A stretch of 24,304 nucleotides of DNA from CAYSND01 sp964642235 (GTDB taxonomy: Bacteria > Bacteroidota > Bacteroidia > Bacteroidales > UBA932). Position 1 is the stretch's first letter. Every line of letters begins with the position of its first letter. The translations under genes were made by a program, and so were the position numbers. Shown in pieces: positions 1 to 6,206 of this stretch. The stretch is taken from contig CAZXOP010000017.1 in the NCBI GenBank assembly GCA_964642235.1, positions 1 through 24,304 of the forward strand. Reading direction: 5' to 3'. The notes under the pieces are model-generated. The model worked only from the letters and a program-made list of their open reading frames with translations, made no database searches and was not told the origin of the DNA.

Positions 1-52
1 AAGAAGTCATGGCTATGATGACAACGCTTGCGAGAATAAAAATTTTTTTCAT
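1..52 (-). CDS. 5' end of a secreted protein (partial, runs off left edge)
   Basis: An ATG at 52 on the minus strand opens a frame that stays open to the edge and reads MKKIFILASVVIIAMTS. This is a typical start of a signal peptide or lipoprotein signal: two lysines, then a hydrophobic stretch. Only 17 residues are visible, so the product cannot be named. It lies 108 bp downstream of the DUF5119 lipoprotein gene on the same strand, and I see no promoter box in the gap. It could therefore be the third gene of the same fimbria-type operon, and a fimbrillin-like subunit would fit. That identity is inferred from context only. Confidence 0.6.
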   Translation of the reverse strand, partial: MKKIFILASVVIIAMTS

Positions 53-160
53 AATAGAAATGTGTTTGTGAGTTTGTGAATAAATTAATTGTTAATTGTT
101 AAATTGTTTGTTGTTAATTGTTTTGTTTTTTTATTATTAATGTTAATTCGTTAATTTCTT
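53..160. other. AT-rich intergenic spacer with TTAATTGT-type direct repeats
   Basis: This very AT-rich spacer separates the DUF5119 gene from the next gene on the minus strand. Around 82-125 it contains several near-copies of TTAATTGTT. No TAnnTTTG box is readable on the minus strand and no hairpin terminator is seen, which fits read-through within one operon. Confidence 0.5.
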
Positions 161-1171
161 TTAAAGTGTTATCGGGATTACCACCTCATCCCATTCACCT
201 ACATCTATCTTCCACCCCCCTTCTCCTCCGACGTCGGGGATAACAATAGGTTCTTCCAACCCTATTTTTATATTAATCTGTATCCCTATCTCTATATTTA
301 TGGTAGAGATACTTGACGAGATGTCGAATGACCTGCTAAAACCGGAACCATCTTTAAGGGTAGCTCTGAAATCGAGGTCATATCCACTTAGTTCGGGTCC
401 TCCCTGTTGGTCCCTTAACCCAAAGGAGGTAAATGTTCCGGTTGCAGAACCATTTCTTGGGGAGCCTGCTTCGTATTTCACCTCAGAAAAAGAAAATTTT
501 TGACGTGTCGAGAATGGGGAGGTTTTATAGTTAGATAAGTTAACCGATTCGGTAAAGCCACTAACATAAGCACCTGCTGCAGAGATATTATTCAAACCAT
601 TAATCTTGGCTACCACCACTGCCGGATAAACCACCCTGCGAGGCTGGAGGGTAATGGTAAGGGAGGGGGAGAGAACCAAAGACTTAGACTTGGTCCTGGT
701 CTTAGTTCTGGTTCTGGTACGAGTCTCTTGAACCATATCAGTAGTTACCACAAAATCTCCGATAGATGCAGAGGCGAGTATGTCAGGATTTCCCCAGATA
801 TTAGGATCGGTTTTACTCGCTTCTTTCTTTAATACTGCCTCATAAGTAGCAAAATGGTCTGTCCCTCTGAACTCTATATTATCAAAATCGACAGTGGTCT
901 CATTAAAACCAATGATAGAGTAACGTCCCACCTTTAAGGCTACTATGGTCGTATCACTATGAGTAAGTTTAACTATAGGGGCTCCTCCATCTATAGGGAA
1001 AAATGTAATGGTAGCTCCATCAGGATTTATATCGGCTTTAGTCCAATCAAATACCACAGCTATCTCTGCAGAGTCTATGTACTCCATATCCAAATCTCTC
1101 CTAACACAGCTCGATGCTAAAACCAAAGCCGCTAAGGTTACGATTATAAATATGTTACTTAGTCTCTTCAT
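161..1171 (-). CDS. DUF5119 family surface lipoprotein
   Basis: A 336-residue lipoprotein. The N-terminus is a lipoprotein signal with the lipid-accepting cysteine at C22 (LASSC, residues 18-22). After it comes a layout I recognise as DUF5119, including VFDWTKADINPDGATITFFP near 40-59 and a FRGTDHF motif near 101-107. DUF5119 genes in Bacteroidales usually sit next to DUF3575 genes and fimbrillins, and this gene follows a DUF3575 gene directly. A function in building or anchoring surface fimbriae is inferred; no enzymatic motif is visible. Its ATG overlaps the stop of the upstream gene by one base (TAATG), which suggests translational coupling. Odd point: residues 150-164 are a threonine/basic alternation (TRTRTRTKTRTKSKS). 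Confidence 0.8.
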   Translation of the reverse strand: MKRLSNIFIIVTLAALVLASSCVRRDLDMEYIDSAEIAVVFDWTKADINPDGATITFFPIDGGAPIVKLTHSDTTIVALKVGRYSIIGFNETTVDFDNIEFRGTDHFATYEAVLKKEASKTDPNIWGNPDILASASIGDFVVTTDMVQETRTRTRTKTRTKSKSLVLSPSLTITLQPRRVVYPAVVVAKINGLNNISAAGAYVSGFTESVNLSNYKTSPFSTRQKFSFSEVKYEAGSPRNGSATGTFTSFGLRDQQGGPELSGYDLDFRATLKDGSGFSRSFDISSSISTINIEIGIQINIKIGLEEPIVIPDVGGEGGWKIDVGEWDEVVIPITL

Positions 1172-2520
1172 TATCTTATTCCTCTCCTATTATAATTACT
1201 GCTGCATATATTCCATACGAGAGCTATTTTCGCCTTTGTGGGAACATAGTTTCCGTATATACCCCTATGCTGATATGCAAGTATGGTATAATCATCTTTA
1301 GGTATATAATATCTGTACTTGGTGTAGATGTAACCACCGCCAACAGATAATTCCAAATTGAAAGTTCTATTTAACTTAATGGAATACCCTGCGGATAATC
1401 CTCCTATCAGAACTTCCCCCTGATACCCTTGTGTCTTGGACTGGAAGTCGTAATAACCGATTCCGGCATGTGCACCTACGAAGAAACCCTCTAACATTCC
1501 CCTTTTACTTCTATCTCCAAACCAGTAACGTCCTTCGAGAGTACCATATATAAGTTGAAAACAGTAGTTATGTCCTTTGGTTAACCACCAAGGGAAAACA
1601 TACTCAGCAGCAAGTGAGAAGTGAGGAGTTATAGGGACCTCAAGCTCCACATTCAATGCTGTAACTGCATCGAAAAGGAGATTTGTTTTTAAAGCAAATG
1701 GGAAAAATCCACACCCTTTGGTCGTAGTAGATTCAAAAGTGGGGAGTTTGGAGGCTGACCTCATAATCTTCCAGTCAGAGTTAGGAATCGATATAGGGGT
1801 TATATTTAAAGGCCTTGGTTTATATAGCTCCTGATCAAGTGGCACATAGTATTCATGTTCGAGTATAGAGGAGCTTCTTGCAGTGGAGGCAACAGAACCT
1901 CTCTCTTTTTTAGTCCTCTTGGAGACTAAATTAATATGTGTTGAACGGGAGTCTCCCATCTTTTCCATCATCCTTCTCCAAGGGGCGCCACCGGCGAGTG
2001 CCCTAAGGGATCTCTCTCTCTTATCAAAATCTTTCTCCTTTTCTATAATTGAGAGCATCTGGTCAGTATAAACATCACCCGAACTCTTTACTAAGGCAAT
2101 AAATCCATCCCAATCCTCAGAGATATTAAATGTTCTTAAAACCACATTCTTAGAAAAAGTATAGTGTCTCTCTAACCATCTTCGAGTAGCGATTGCCCTC
2201 ATCTGAGATATATAAACATTGGTTTTATAGGAACCATCCACAGAGCAAACCCCGGTAATATCGAGAGTATGAGTTATAGGGTCGTTAGGATCAATGTTTG
2301 TAAGCCAGTCATTCATGAACCTATCGAGTTTTGCCAACTCTGTAGAATTTGAGCCCAAAGTGGGAACTATTACAGACTGACCTATACGATAAGTGATAAC
2401 GATACTGAGTGTATCAAGATATTCTACAGGCTGTCTCTGCTGTCCATAAACAAGATTACCACCTATAAAAATAGAGGTGGTTATTAAACTTAAGACAAAC
2501 TTGAAGAAATTAGTCGTCAT
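1171..2520 (-). CDS. DUF3575 domain protein with OmpA-like N-terminal region
   Basis: A 449-residue envelope protein. It starts with a signal peptide (about 1-26, ending VYG-QQ). Residues about 38-130 resemble an OmpA-like region (SNSTELAKLDRFMNDWL, then LDITGVCSVDG and an RAIATRRWLERHY segment). From about 274 to 445 it matches DUF3575, an outer-membrane beta-barrel-like domain with alternating aromatic strands (FFPFALKTNLLFDAVTALN, EGRYWFGDRSKRGMLEGFFVG). In Bacteroidales such proteins are found in fimbria and DUF5119 clusters, and this gene heads such an operon. A role as outer-membrane anchor or assembly factor for a surface fibre is inferred. A good promoter lies about 90-120 bp upstream. 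The central stretch, about 195-265, is basic and serine-rich and looks like a linker. Confidence 0.82.
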   Translation of the reverse strand: MTTNFFKFVLSLITTSIFIGGNLVYGQQRQPVEYLDTLSIVITYRIGQSVIVPTLGSNSTELAKLDRFMNDWLTNIDPNDPITHTLDITGVCSVDGSYKTNVYISQMRAIATRRWLERHYTFSKNVVLRTFNISEDWDGFIALVKSSGDVYTDQMLSIIEKEKDFDKRERSLRALAGGAPWRRMMEKMGDSRSTHINLVSKRTKKERGSVASTARSSSILEHEYYVPLDQELYKPRPLNITPISIPNSDWKIMRSASKLPTFESTTTKGCGFFPFALKTNLLFDAVTALNVELEVPITPHFSLAAEYVFPWWLTKGHNYCFQLIYGTLEGRYWFGDRSKRGMLEGFFVGAHAGIGYYDFQSKTQGYQGEVLIGGLSAGYSIKLNRTFNLELSVGGGYIYTKYRYYIPKDDYTILAYQHRGIYGNYVPTKAKIALVWNICSSNYNRRGIR

Positions 2521-2609
2521 TCTTTCATGGTATCCGACAAACAGTTTGGAGCTGTGGGATTACTGTCTGTCAAGACTGAGTTAAACATTAATTATTCTAA
2601 ATCGCGGTG

Positions 2610-2640
2610 CAAAGGTAAGAAGTTTTTTTAATACTCCAAA
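2610..2640 (-). promoter_or_regulatory. Promoter of the DUF3575-DUF5119 operon
   Basis: On the minus strand, TTTG (2640-2637) is followed after 19 nt by TACCTTTG (2617-2610). This is an exact match to the Bacteroidota -33/-7 pattern. Transcription would start near 2603, giving a leader of about 80 nt before the ATG at 2520. Confidence 0.75.
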
Positions 2641-2694
2641 TAATTTTTTCCTTTTCGGCAAAATATTTGTAATTATTTTTAGAAACTTATAAAA

Positions 2695-3498
2695 ATGATA
2701 AAAAAACATGAAATAGGGATAACTCTTAGCGGTGGCGGAGCTCTCGGTTTTGCACATTTGGGGGCATTAAAAGCTCTTGAGGAGGTCGGAATACACCCTA
2801 CGTGCCTCTCCGGCTCAAGTATGGGGGCTTTAGTGGGGCTCTTCTACTCGAGCGGACTGAGCGTTGAAGAGATTATTCAGATTATTAGAACAGAGAAGGT
2901 GTATAAACTAATTAAAATTTTCTCTCTCCCCACTTCACATAAAAACAGATTAGGATTATCTACCCATAAGTCTATTAGTGGTATTATAAATAAGTATATC
3001 CCCTACGAGCGATTTGAAGATCTTCCTGTGGAATTTGGGGTTAGTGTGGTTAATATCTCTAAGGAGAGGTGTGAGCTAATAAGCTCCGGAGAGCACCTTA
3101 AAGAGTTTGTATTAGCTTCGATGACACAGCCTGGGATTTTCGACCCTATAAAGATTAATGGTGATTTGTATGTAGATGGAGGGGTTCTAAATAACTTCCC
3201 TGCTGAAATAATACGTGATAAGTGTGAAATCCTCATCGGGGTAAATGTCCATCCTCATACACCTATATTTAAAGGGGACTCCATAGCAAATATAGCACTT
3301 CGAACTGTTAATACCTTAATGGTCGCAAACTCTACTCCGGGGATGAAATTATGCGACCACCTTATTCAGTCATATTCTAATGAGGAATATAATATATTTG
3401 ATTTCCCGAAATTTCCCAAAATCTACAAGGAGGGGTATTCTCAAACCCGTAAATATTTGAAGGCACACCCCGAGCTGTCTCGATTATACAATAAATAG
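2695..3498 (+). CDS. Patatin-like phospholipase (RssA-type serine hydrolase)
   Basis: A 267-residue serine hydrolase of the bacterial patatin family. The oxyanion-hole glycines are GGGALG at 13-18. The nucleophile elbow is GSSMG at 40-44, with Ser42 as catalytic serine. The second half of the Ser-Asp dyad is DGG at 161-163 (DGGVLNNFP). The length is that of the small YchK/RssA-like members. There is no signal peptide, so it probably acts in the cytoplasm or at the inner face of the membrane on acyl esters of lipids; the substrate is unknown. It is a single gene, divergent from the DUF3575 operon. A near-match -7 box (AATATTTG, 2662-2669) lies upstream. It should not be confused with the much longer, outer-membrane PlpD-type patatins. 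Confidence 0.92.
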   Translation: MIKKHEIGITLSGGGALGFAHLGALKALEEVGIHPTCLSGSSMGALVGLFYSSGLSVEEIIQIIRTEKVYKLIKIFSLPTSHKNRLGLSTHKSISGIINKYIPYERFEDLPVEFGVSVVNISKERCELISSGEHLKEFVLASMTQPGIFDPIKINGDLYVDGGVLNNFPAEIIRDKCEILIGVNVHPHTPIFKGDSIANIALRTVNTLMVANSTPGMKLCDHLIQSYSNEEYNIFDFPKFPKIYKEGYSQTRKYLKAHPELSRLYNK

Positions 3499-3505
3499 TT
3501 TAGTT

Positions 3506-3666
3506 TTTACAAGGAAGAGCTCTGTTTACGCTGTACTTTTGTGTCGAGTTAATACTTAAAATAGTTCTTTCGAGGGTAAGTCTCTTCTGTTTGTGGGAAA
3601 TGGAAGAAATCCTAAAAAATTAATCATGTCGCAAAAAAAACACCGCCAATTTTGACGGTGTTTTTT
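3506..3666 (+). ncRNA. Candidate small RNA gene, copy 1 (promoter to terminator)
   Basis: This is a self-contained module. TTTACAA (3506-3512) is followed after 21 nt by TACTTTTG (3534-3541), a perfect Bacteroidota -7 box, then TGTCGAGTTAAT, a variable part, and an intrinsic terminator at 3633-3666. The same order, with the same 21-nt spacing, recurs at 3744-3876. The predicted transcript of about 120 nt would start near 3548. It contains a 9-codon frame at 3626-3655 (MSQKKHRQF) whose stop lies inside the terminator loop, so a leader peptide is an alternative. No known RNA family is recognised. The call rests on the duplicated promoter and terminator and is an inference. Confidence 0.45.
3633..3666. 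terminator. Intrinsic terminator, copy 1
   Basis: An A8 run, CACCG (3641-3645), a 10-nt loop, CGGTG (3656-3660) and T6. The A and T runs on both sides let it work in both directions. It is nearly identical to the copy at 3841-3876. Confidence 0.75.
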
Positions 3667-3743
3667 CTTTTTATTCCTCTTTTTTTCTTGTTTTTAATGA
3701 AAAATTGCGATTTTGTCGCTTCTTTACATGATATTGTGTATTC

Positions 3744-3876
3744 TTTACAATATAACGCCTCTTTGTCATCATACTTTTGTATCGAGTTAATCATTCAGTT
3801 CTTTCATAGGATTTGATCCTACTTTAATTAATCATGTCGCAAAAAAAACACCGCCAATCTTGACGGTGTTTTTTTT
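3744..3876 (+). ncRNA. Candidate small RNA gene, copy 2 (promoter to terminator)
   Basis: Second copy of the module: TTTACAA (3744-3750), 21 nt, TACTTTTG (3772-3779), TATCGAGTTAAT, then an intrinsic terminator ending at 3876. The predicted transcript is about 90 nt, starting near 3786. It contains a perfect 6-bp hairpin, TAGGAT-TTG-ATCCTA (3807-3821), in the part that differs from copy 1. Blocks shared with copy 1 are CGAGTTAAT, AGTTCTTTC, ATCCT and TTAATCATGTCGC plus the terminator. It also holds a 9-codon frame (MSQKKHRQS, 3834-3863). The module lies between two convergent protein genes, so its terminator also serves the thioredoxin gene on the other strand. Confidence 0.45.
3841..3876. terminator. 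Bidirectional intrinsic terminator, copy 2
   Basis: An A8 run (3841-3848), CACCG (3849-3853), a loop, CGGTG (3864-3868) and T8 (3869-3876). On the minus strand the A run becomes a U run 15 bp after the thioredoxin stop, so it should end the peroxiredoxin-thioredoxin transcript as well. Confidence 0.8.
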
Positions 3877-3891
3877 AAATCTCCCTCAGTT

Positions 3892-4353
3892 TTATTTTTT
3901 AATCAATTCATCTATGACCTCTTTCAATGTGGCTTTAGGGAGGGCACCTTGTGCCATCTGCGGTTCACCGGTCATCGGTATAAAGAGAAGAGTGGGGATA
4001 GAACGGATTCCGAATGCTGCTGCAAGCTCTTGCTCTTTTTCTGTATCTATCTTATAGATATAAATCTGTCCATCATACTCCTGTGCTAACTCTTCAAGTA
4101 TTGGTGCTATCATTTTACAGGGACCACACCATGATGCATAGAAGTCTATTATTGCAGGTTTGTCTCCTAAATATTTCCATTCGTTTGGACTCTCTTCGTA
4201 GTTTACTACTTTTTTAAGGAACTCGGCTTTGGTAAGGTGAATTGTTTTCATTGTCTTTTCTTCTTTGTCTTTAGTATTAGATCTGCCTCCGGCACAGCCG
4301 GTTAAAGGGAGTAATGCTAAAAGAATGATTGTAATAATTTTATTTAATCTCAT
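3892..4353 (-). CDS. Thioredoxin with lipoprotein signal
   Basis: A 153-residue thioredoxin-fold protein with the active site WCGPC at 75-79 and the cis-proline in SIPT (Pro120), so a disulfide reductase is expected. From the chosen ATG (MRLNKII) there is a lipoprotein signal with lipobox LTGC and lipidated C20, then a charged linker to about residue 34. I chose this start because it lies 10 nt after the peroxiredoxin stop and begins a proper signal sequence; the frame extends upstream to 4446, but only by running back into the peroxiredoxin gene. A second Met at residue 35 (MKTIHLTKAEF, base 4251) could start a cytoplasmic form of about 119 residues. It shares an operon with the peroxiredoxin, which points to a role in recycling it. 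Confidence 0.88.
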   Translation of the reverse strand: MRLNKIITIILLALLPLTGCAGGRSNTKDKEEKTMKTIHLTKAEFLKKVVNYEESPNEWKYLGDKPAIIDFYASWCGPCKMIAPILEELAQEYDGQIYIYKIDTEKEQELAAAFGIRSIPTLLFIPMTGEPQMAQGALPKATLKEVIDELIKK

Positions 4354-4363
4354 TATCTGTTGG

Positions 4364-5074
4364 TTATTTGGTTTTGCCAATTTTCTCTTCGACTTTCTCT
4401 TTAGAGAGAGGTTTCGTACAGAAGAACCAATCGTGGCAGGTAACACCCTCTTCTCCCCCTTCCATTCTGCTCTTTGCTACTCCGCAAGAACCTGCTGTCG
4501 GTACGATTACATCATCTCCCGGTCTCCAATCTGCAGGGAGAGCTACACTGAATTTATCTGCTGTCTGAAGTCCGATGATAATTCTCTTTATCTCATCAAA
4601 ATTTCTGCCAAGTGCGAGGGGGTAGTAAAGGATAGTCCTGATTACATCATTTGGGTCAATGAAGAAGACTGCTCTTACTGCTTTGGTGGAACTTTCGCCG
4701 GGTTGGATCATTCCGTAGGTTTTGGCAACCTCCATGGTGATATCTTCGATAAGTGGGAATTTAATCTCCACATCTTTCATCCCTTTATATTCGATTTTCT
4801 CTTTAATGGTACGAAGCCATGCTATATGACTGTAGAGTCCGTCAACTGATAACCCTACAAGCTGTGTGTTCAGTGCCTCGAAGTCTGAAGCCAAGGAAGC
4901 AAAGGTCATAAATTCAGAGGTACAAACAGGGGTAAAGTCAGCAGGGTGGCTGAATAGGATTTTCCATTTACCTGAATAGTCGGCAGGGAAGTTAATGGGA
5001 CCTTGAGTGGTAACTGCTTTGAAAGCAGGTGCTTTTTCGCCAATACGTGGCATTTGATAAACTTGATTTTCCAT
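4364..5074 (-). CDS. Peroxiredoxin (Prx6/archaeal-type AhpC-TSA family)
   Basis: A 236-residue peroxiredoxin that reduces H2O2 and organic peroxides. The PxxxTxxC catalytic motif is P44-A-D-F-T48-P-V-C51, with C51 the peroxidatic cysteine; the conserved arginine is probably R134 (VRAVFFID). The long C-terminal domain with further cysteines C197, C213 and C219 (TCHDWFFC) resembles the archaeal-type branch of the Prx6 group rather than classical AhpC. There is no signal peptide, so it is cytoplasmic. Thioredoxin follows after 10 nt and oxyR is divergent upstream. The promoter (5124-5155) and an adjacent OxyR-like operator indicate peroxide induction. Which C-terminal cysteine resolves the sulfenate cannot be decided from sequence alone. 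Confidence 0.93.
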   Translation of the reverse strand: MENQVYQMPRIGEKAPAFKAVTTQGPINFPADYSGKWKILFSHPADFTPVCTSEFMTFASLASDFEALNTQLVGLSVDGLYSHIAWLRTIKEKIEYKGMKDVEIKFPLIEDITMEVAKTYGMIQPGESSTKAVRAVFFIDPNDVIRTILYYPLALGRNFDEIKRIIIGLQTADKFSVALPADWRPGDDVIVPTAGSCGVAKSRMEGGEEGVTCHDWFFCTKPLSKEKVEEKIGKTK

Positions 5075-5123
5075 GATATTATATTTTTATTGTTATTATT
5101 ATTTCTGTTTTTCTATTTCAGTG

Positions 5124-5155
5124 CAAAGATATGGTGCTATTTCATATAAATCAAA
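5124..5155 (-). promoter_or_regulatory. Promoter of the peroxiredoxin-thioredoxin operon
   Basis: On the minus strand, TTTG (5155-5152), a 20-nt spacer, then TATCTTTG (5131-5124): an exact Bacteroidota -33/-7 pair. The start would be near 5117, about 40 nt before the ATG. The -33 box touches the OxyR-like operator, the right place for an activator. Confidence 0.75.
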
Positions 5156-5190
5156 CAGATATTTTCTATCATTTTATAGATTATTTCTAT
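5155..5190. promoter_or_regulatory. oxyR box: Putative OxyR operator
   Basis: Four quarter-sites are visible: ACAG (5155-5158), N7, CTAT (5166-5169), N6, ATAG (5176-5179), N7, CTAT (5187-5190). The E. coli OxyR consensus is ATAG-N7-CTAT-N7-ATAG-N7-CTAT, so only one base and one spacer position differ. It lies between the two divergent genes and overlaps the -7 box of oxyR, which suggests activation of the peroxiredoxin operon and autorepression of oxyR. Confidence 0.65.
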
Positions 5191-5195
5191 ATTTG
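5188..5195 (+). promoter_or_regulatory. -7 box of oxyR
   Basis: TATATTTG matches TAnnTTTG exactly; 20 nt upstream is only TTTC, a weak -33. The start would be near 5202, leaving a leader of under 10 nt before the ATG at 5211. The box overlaps the last quarter of the OxyR-like operator. Confidence 0.55.
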
Positions 5196-5210
5196 TAAAA
5201 AATATCATTT

Positions 5211-6137
5211 ATGACCATTAGTCAACTGGAATATATCGTGGCGGTGGAGAGACACCGTAACTTTGTAAAAGCTGCCGAGGCTTGCGGGGTAACGCAGCCT
5301 ACACTTAGTTCTATGATTCAGAAATTGGAATTTGAACTCGATGTGATAATCTTTGATAGAAGCTCTCATCCTGTAAAACCGACTCTGCTCGGGGAGGAGA
5401 TTATAAAGCAGGCAAAGGTGACTCTATACAATGCTTCGCAGATCCAGGAGATAGTGAGTTCAAAGAGGGAGGAGCAGAGGGGGGAGCTGCTGCTCGGGAT
5501 AATTCCCACCGTGGCCCCTTATATCCTGCCGAAGTTTTTTCAGGTGTTCCGGAGTAAGCATCCCGGAATTAAGATGAAGGTCTCCGAAGAGAGAACAAAG
5601 TTAATCGTGGAGCAGTTGGAGAGAGCGGAGCTCGATATGGCAATCCTTGCCACTCCGCTTGCAAATGAAGGGTTGCTTGAGATTCCATTGTACTATGAGA
5701 AGTTTGTAGCCTATGTCTCCCCCTCGGAGAGTTTTTACGCAGAAGAGGAGATCATCTCCGCGAAGATGCCCACGGAGCGACTTTGGGTGCTACAAGAGGG
5801 GCATTGTCTTAGAAATCAAGTGTTTCATTTTTGTCATAAACAGGCAGATACCTCTTCGATTTACGAGGCGGGGAGTATTGATACGCTTGTGAAGATAGTT
5901 GATGCCAACGGGGGTTATACGATTATTCCTGAATTGCATATTGACCTTCTCTGCGAAGCTCAAAAGAAAAATGTAAGGCAACTCTCCTCTCCGGGACCTG
6001 TAAGGGAGATATCATTGGTCATAAGGAGGGACTTCGTGCGGGAGAAGATGCTGAATATAGTCGCAGATGGTGTTAAGGCGGTGATTCCGGAGCAGATGTT
6101 AGACGGGAGATTGAAAAAGTTTGCGATAAAATTATAG
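5211..6137 (+). CDS. oxyR: Peroxide-sensing LysR-type regulator OxyR
   Basis: A 308-residue LysR-family regulator with an N-terminal winged helix-turn-helix (about 1-60; ACGVTQPTLSSMIQKLE recognition helix) and a C-terminal sensing domain (from about 90). The key evidence is the motif EGHCLRNQVFHFC. Its two cysteines fall at residues 199 and 208, the same numbers as the peroxidatic and resolving cysteines of E. coli OxyR, with the conserved GHCLR context. H2O2 should form the C199-C208 disulfide and switch the protein to its activating form. It is divergent from the peroxiredoxin operon with an OxyR-type operator between them, so this operon is a likely target. Other regulon members cannot be seen here. 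Confidence 0.95.
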   Translation: MTISQLEYIVAVERHRNFVKAAEACGVTQPTLSSMIQKLEFELDVIIFDRSSHPVKPTLLGEEIIKQAKVTLYNASQIQEIVSSKREEQRGELLLGIIPTVAPYILPKFFQVFRSKHPGIKMKVSEERTKLIVEQLERAELDMAILATPLANEGLLEIPLYYEKFVAYVSPSESFYAEEEIISAKMPTERLWVLQEGHCLRNQVFHFCHKQADTSSIYEAGSIDTLVKIVDANGGYTIIPELHIDLLCEAQKKNVRQLSSPGPVREISLVIRRDFVREKMLNIVADGVKAVIPEQMLDGRLKKFAIKL

Positions 6138-6140
6138 AAC

Positions 6141-6173
6141 TTTGAGTGCTGTCGATGTTTTTTGCTAAATTTG
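6141..6173 (+). promoter_or_regulatory. Promoter of the BACON/GLUG lipoprotein gene
   Basis: TTTG (6141-6144), a 21-nt spacer and TAAATTTG (6166-6173) fit the Bacteroidota promoter, starting 3 bp after the oxyR stop. Transcription would begin near 6180, so an ATG at 6162 would not be transcribed and the start at 6207 is favoured. Confidence 0.7.
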
Positions 6174-6206
6174 TTTTTTGGATTAAGAGCTAAATATCTT
6201 TTTATT

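Noticed and set aside
2662..2669. AATATTTG as promoter of the patatin-like gene
   Set aside because: The first base of the box is wrong and no -33 TTTG is seen at the right distance. It is mentioned in the gene entry but not listed as a feature.
4354..4446. Upstream start for the thioredoxin (31 extra residues)
   Set aside because: The extension lies inside the peroxiredoxin gene and would put a basic tail ahead of a proper lipoprotein signal. The ATG at 4353 is 10 nt after the peroxiredoxin stop.
4265..4849. 194-codon plus-strand open frame
   Set aside because: It is antisense to the thioredoxin and peroxiredoxin genes, both strongly supported by catalytic motifs, and its translation has no recognisable domain.
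6162..6206. Upstream start for the BACON/GLUG protein (15 extra residues)
   Set aside because: It lies upstream of the predicted transcription start near 6180 and overlaps the -7 box. The ATG at 6207 begins a standard lipoprotein signal.
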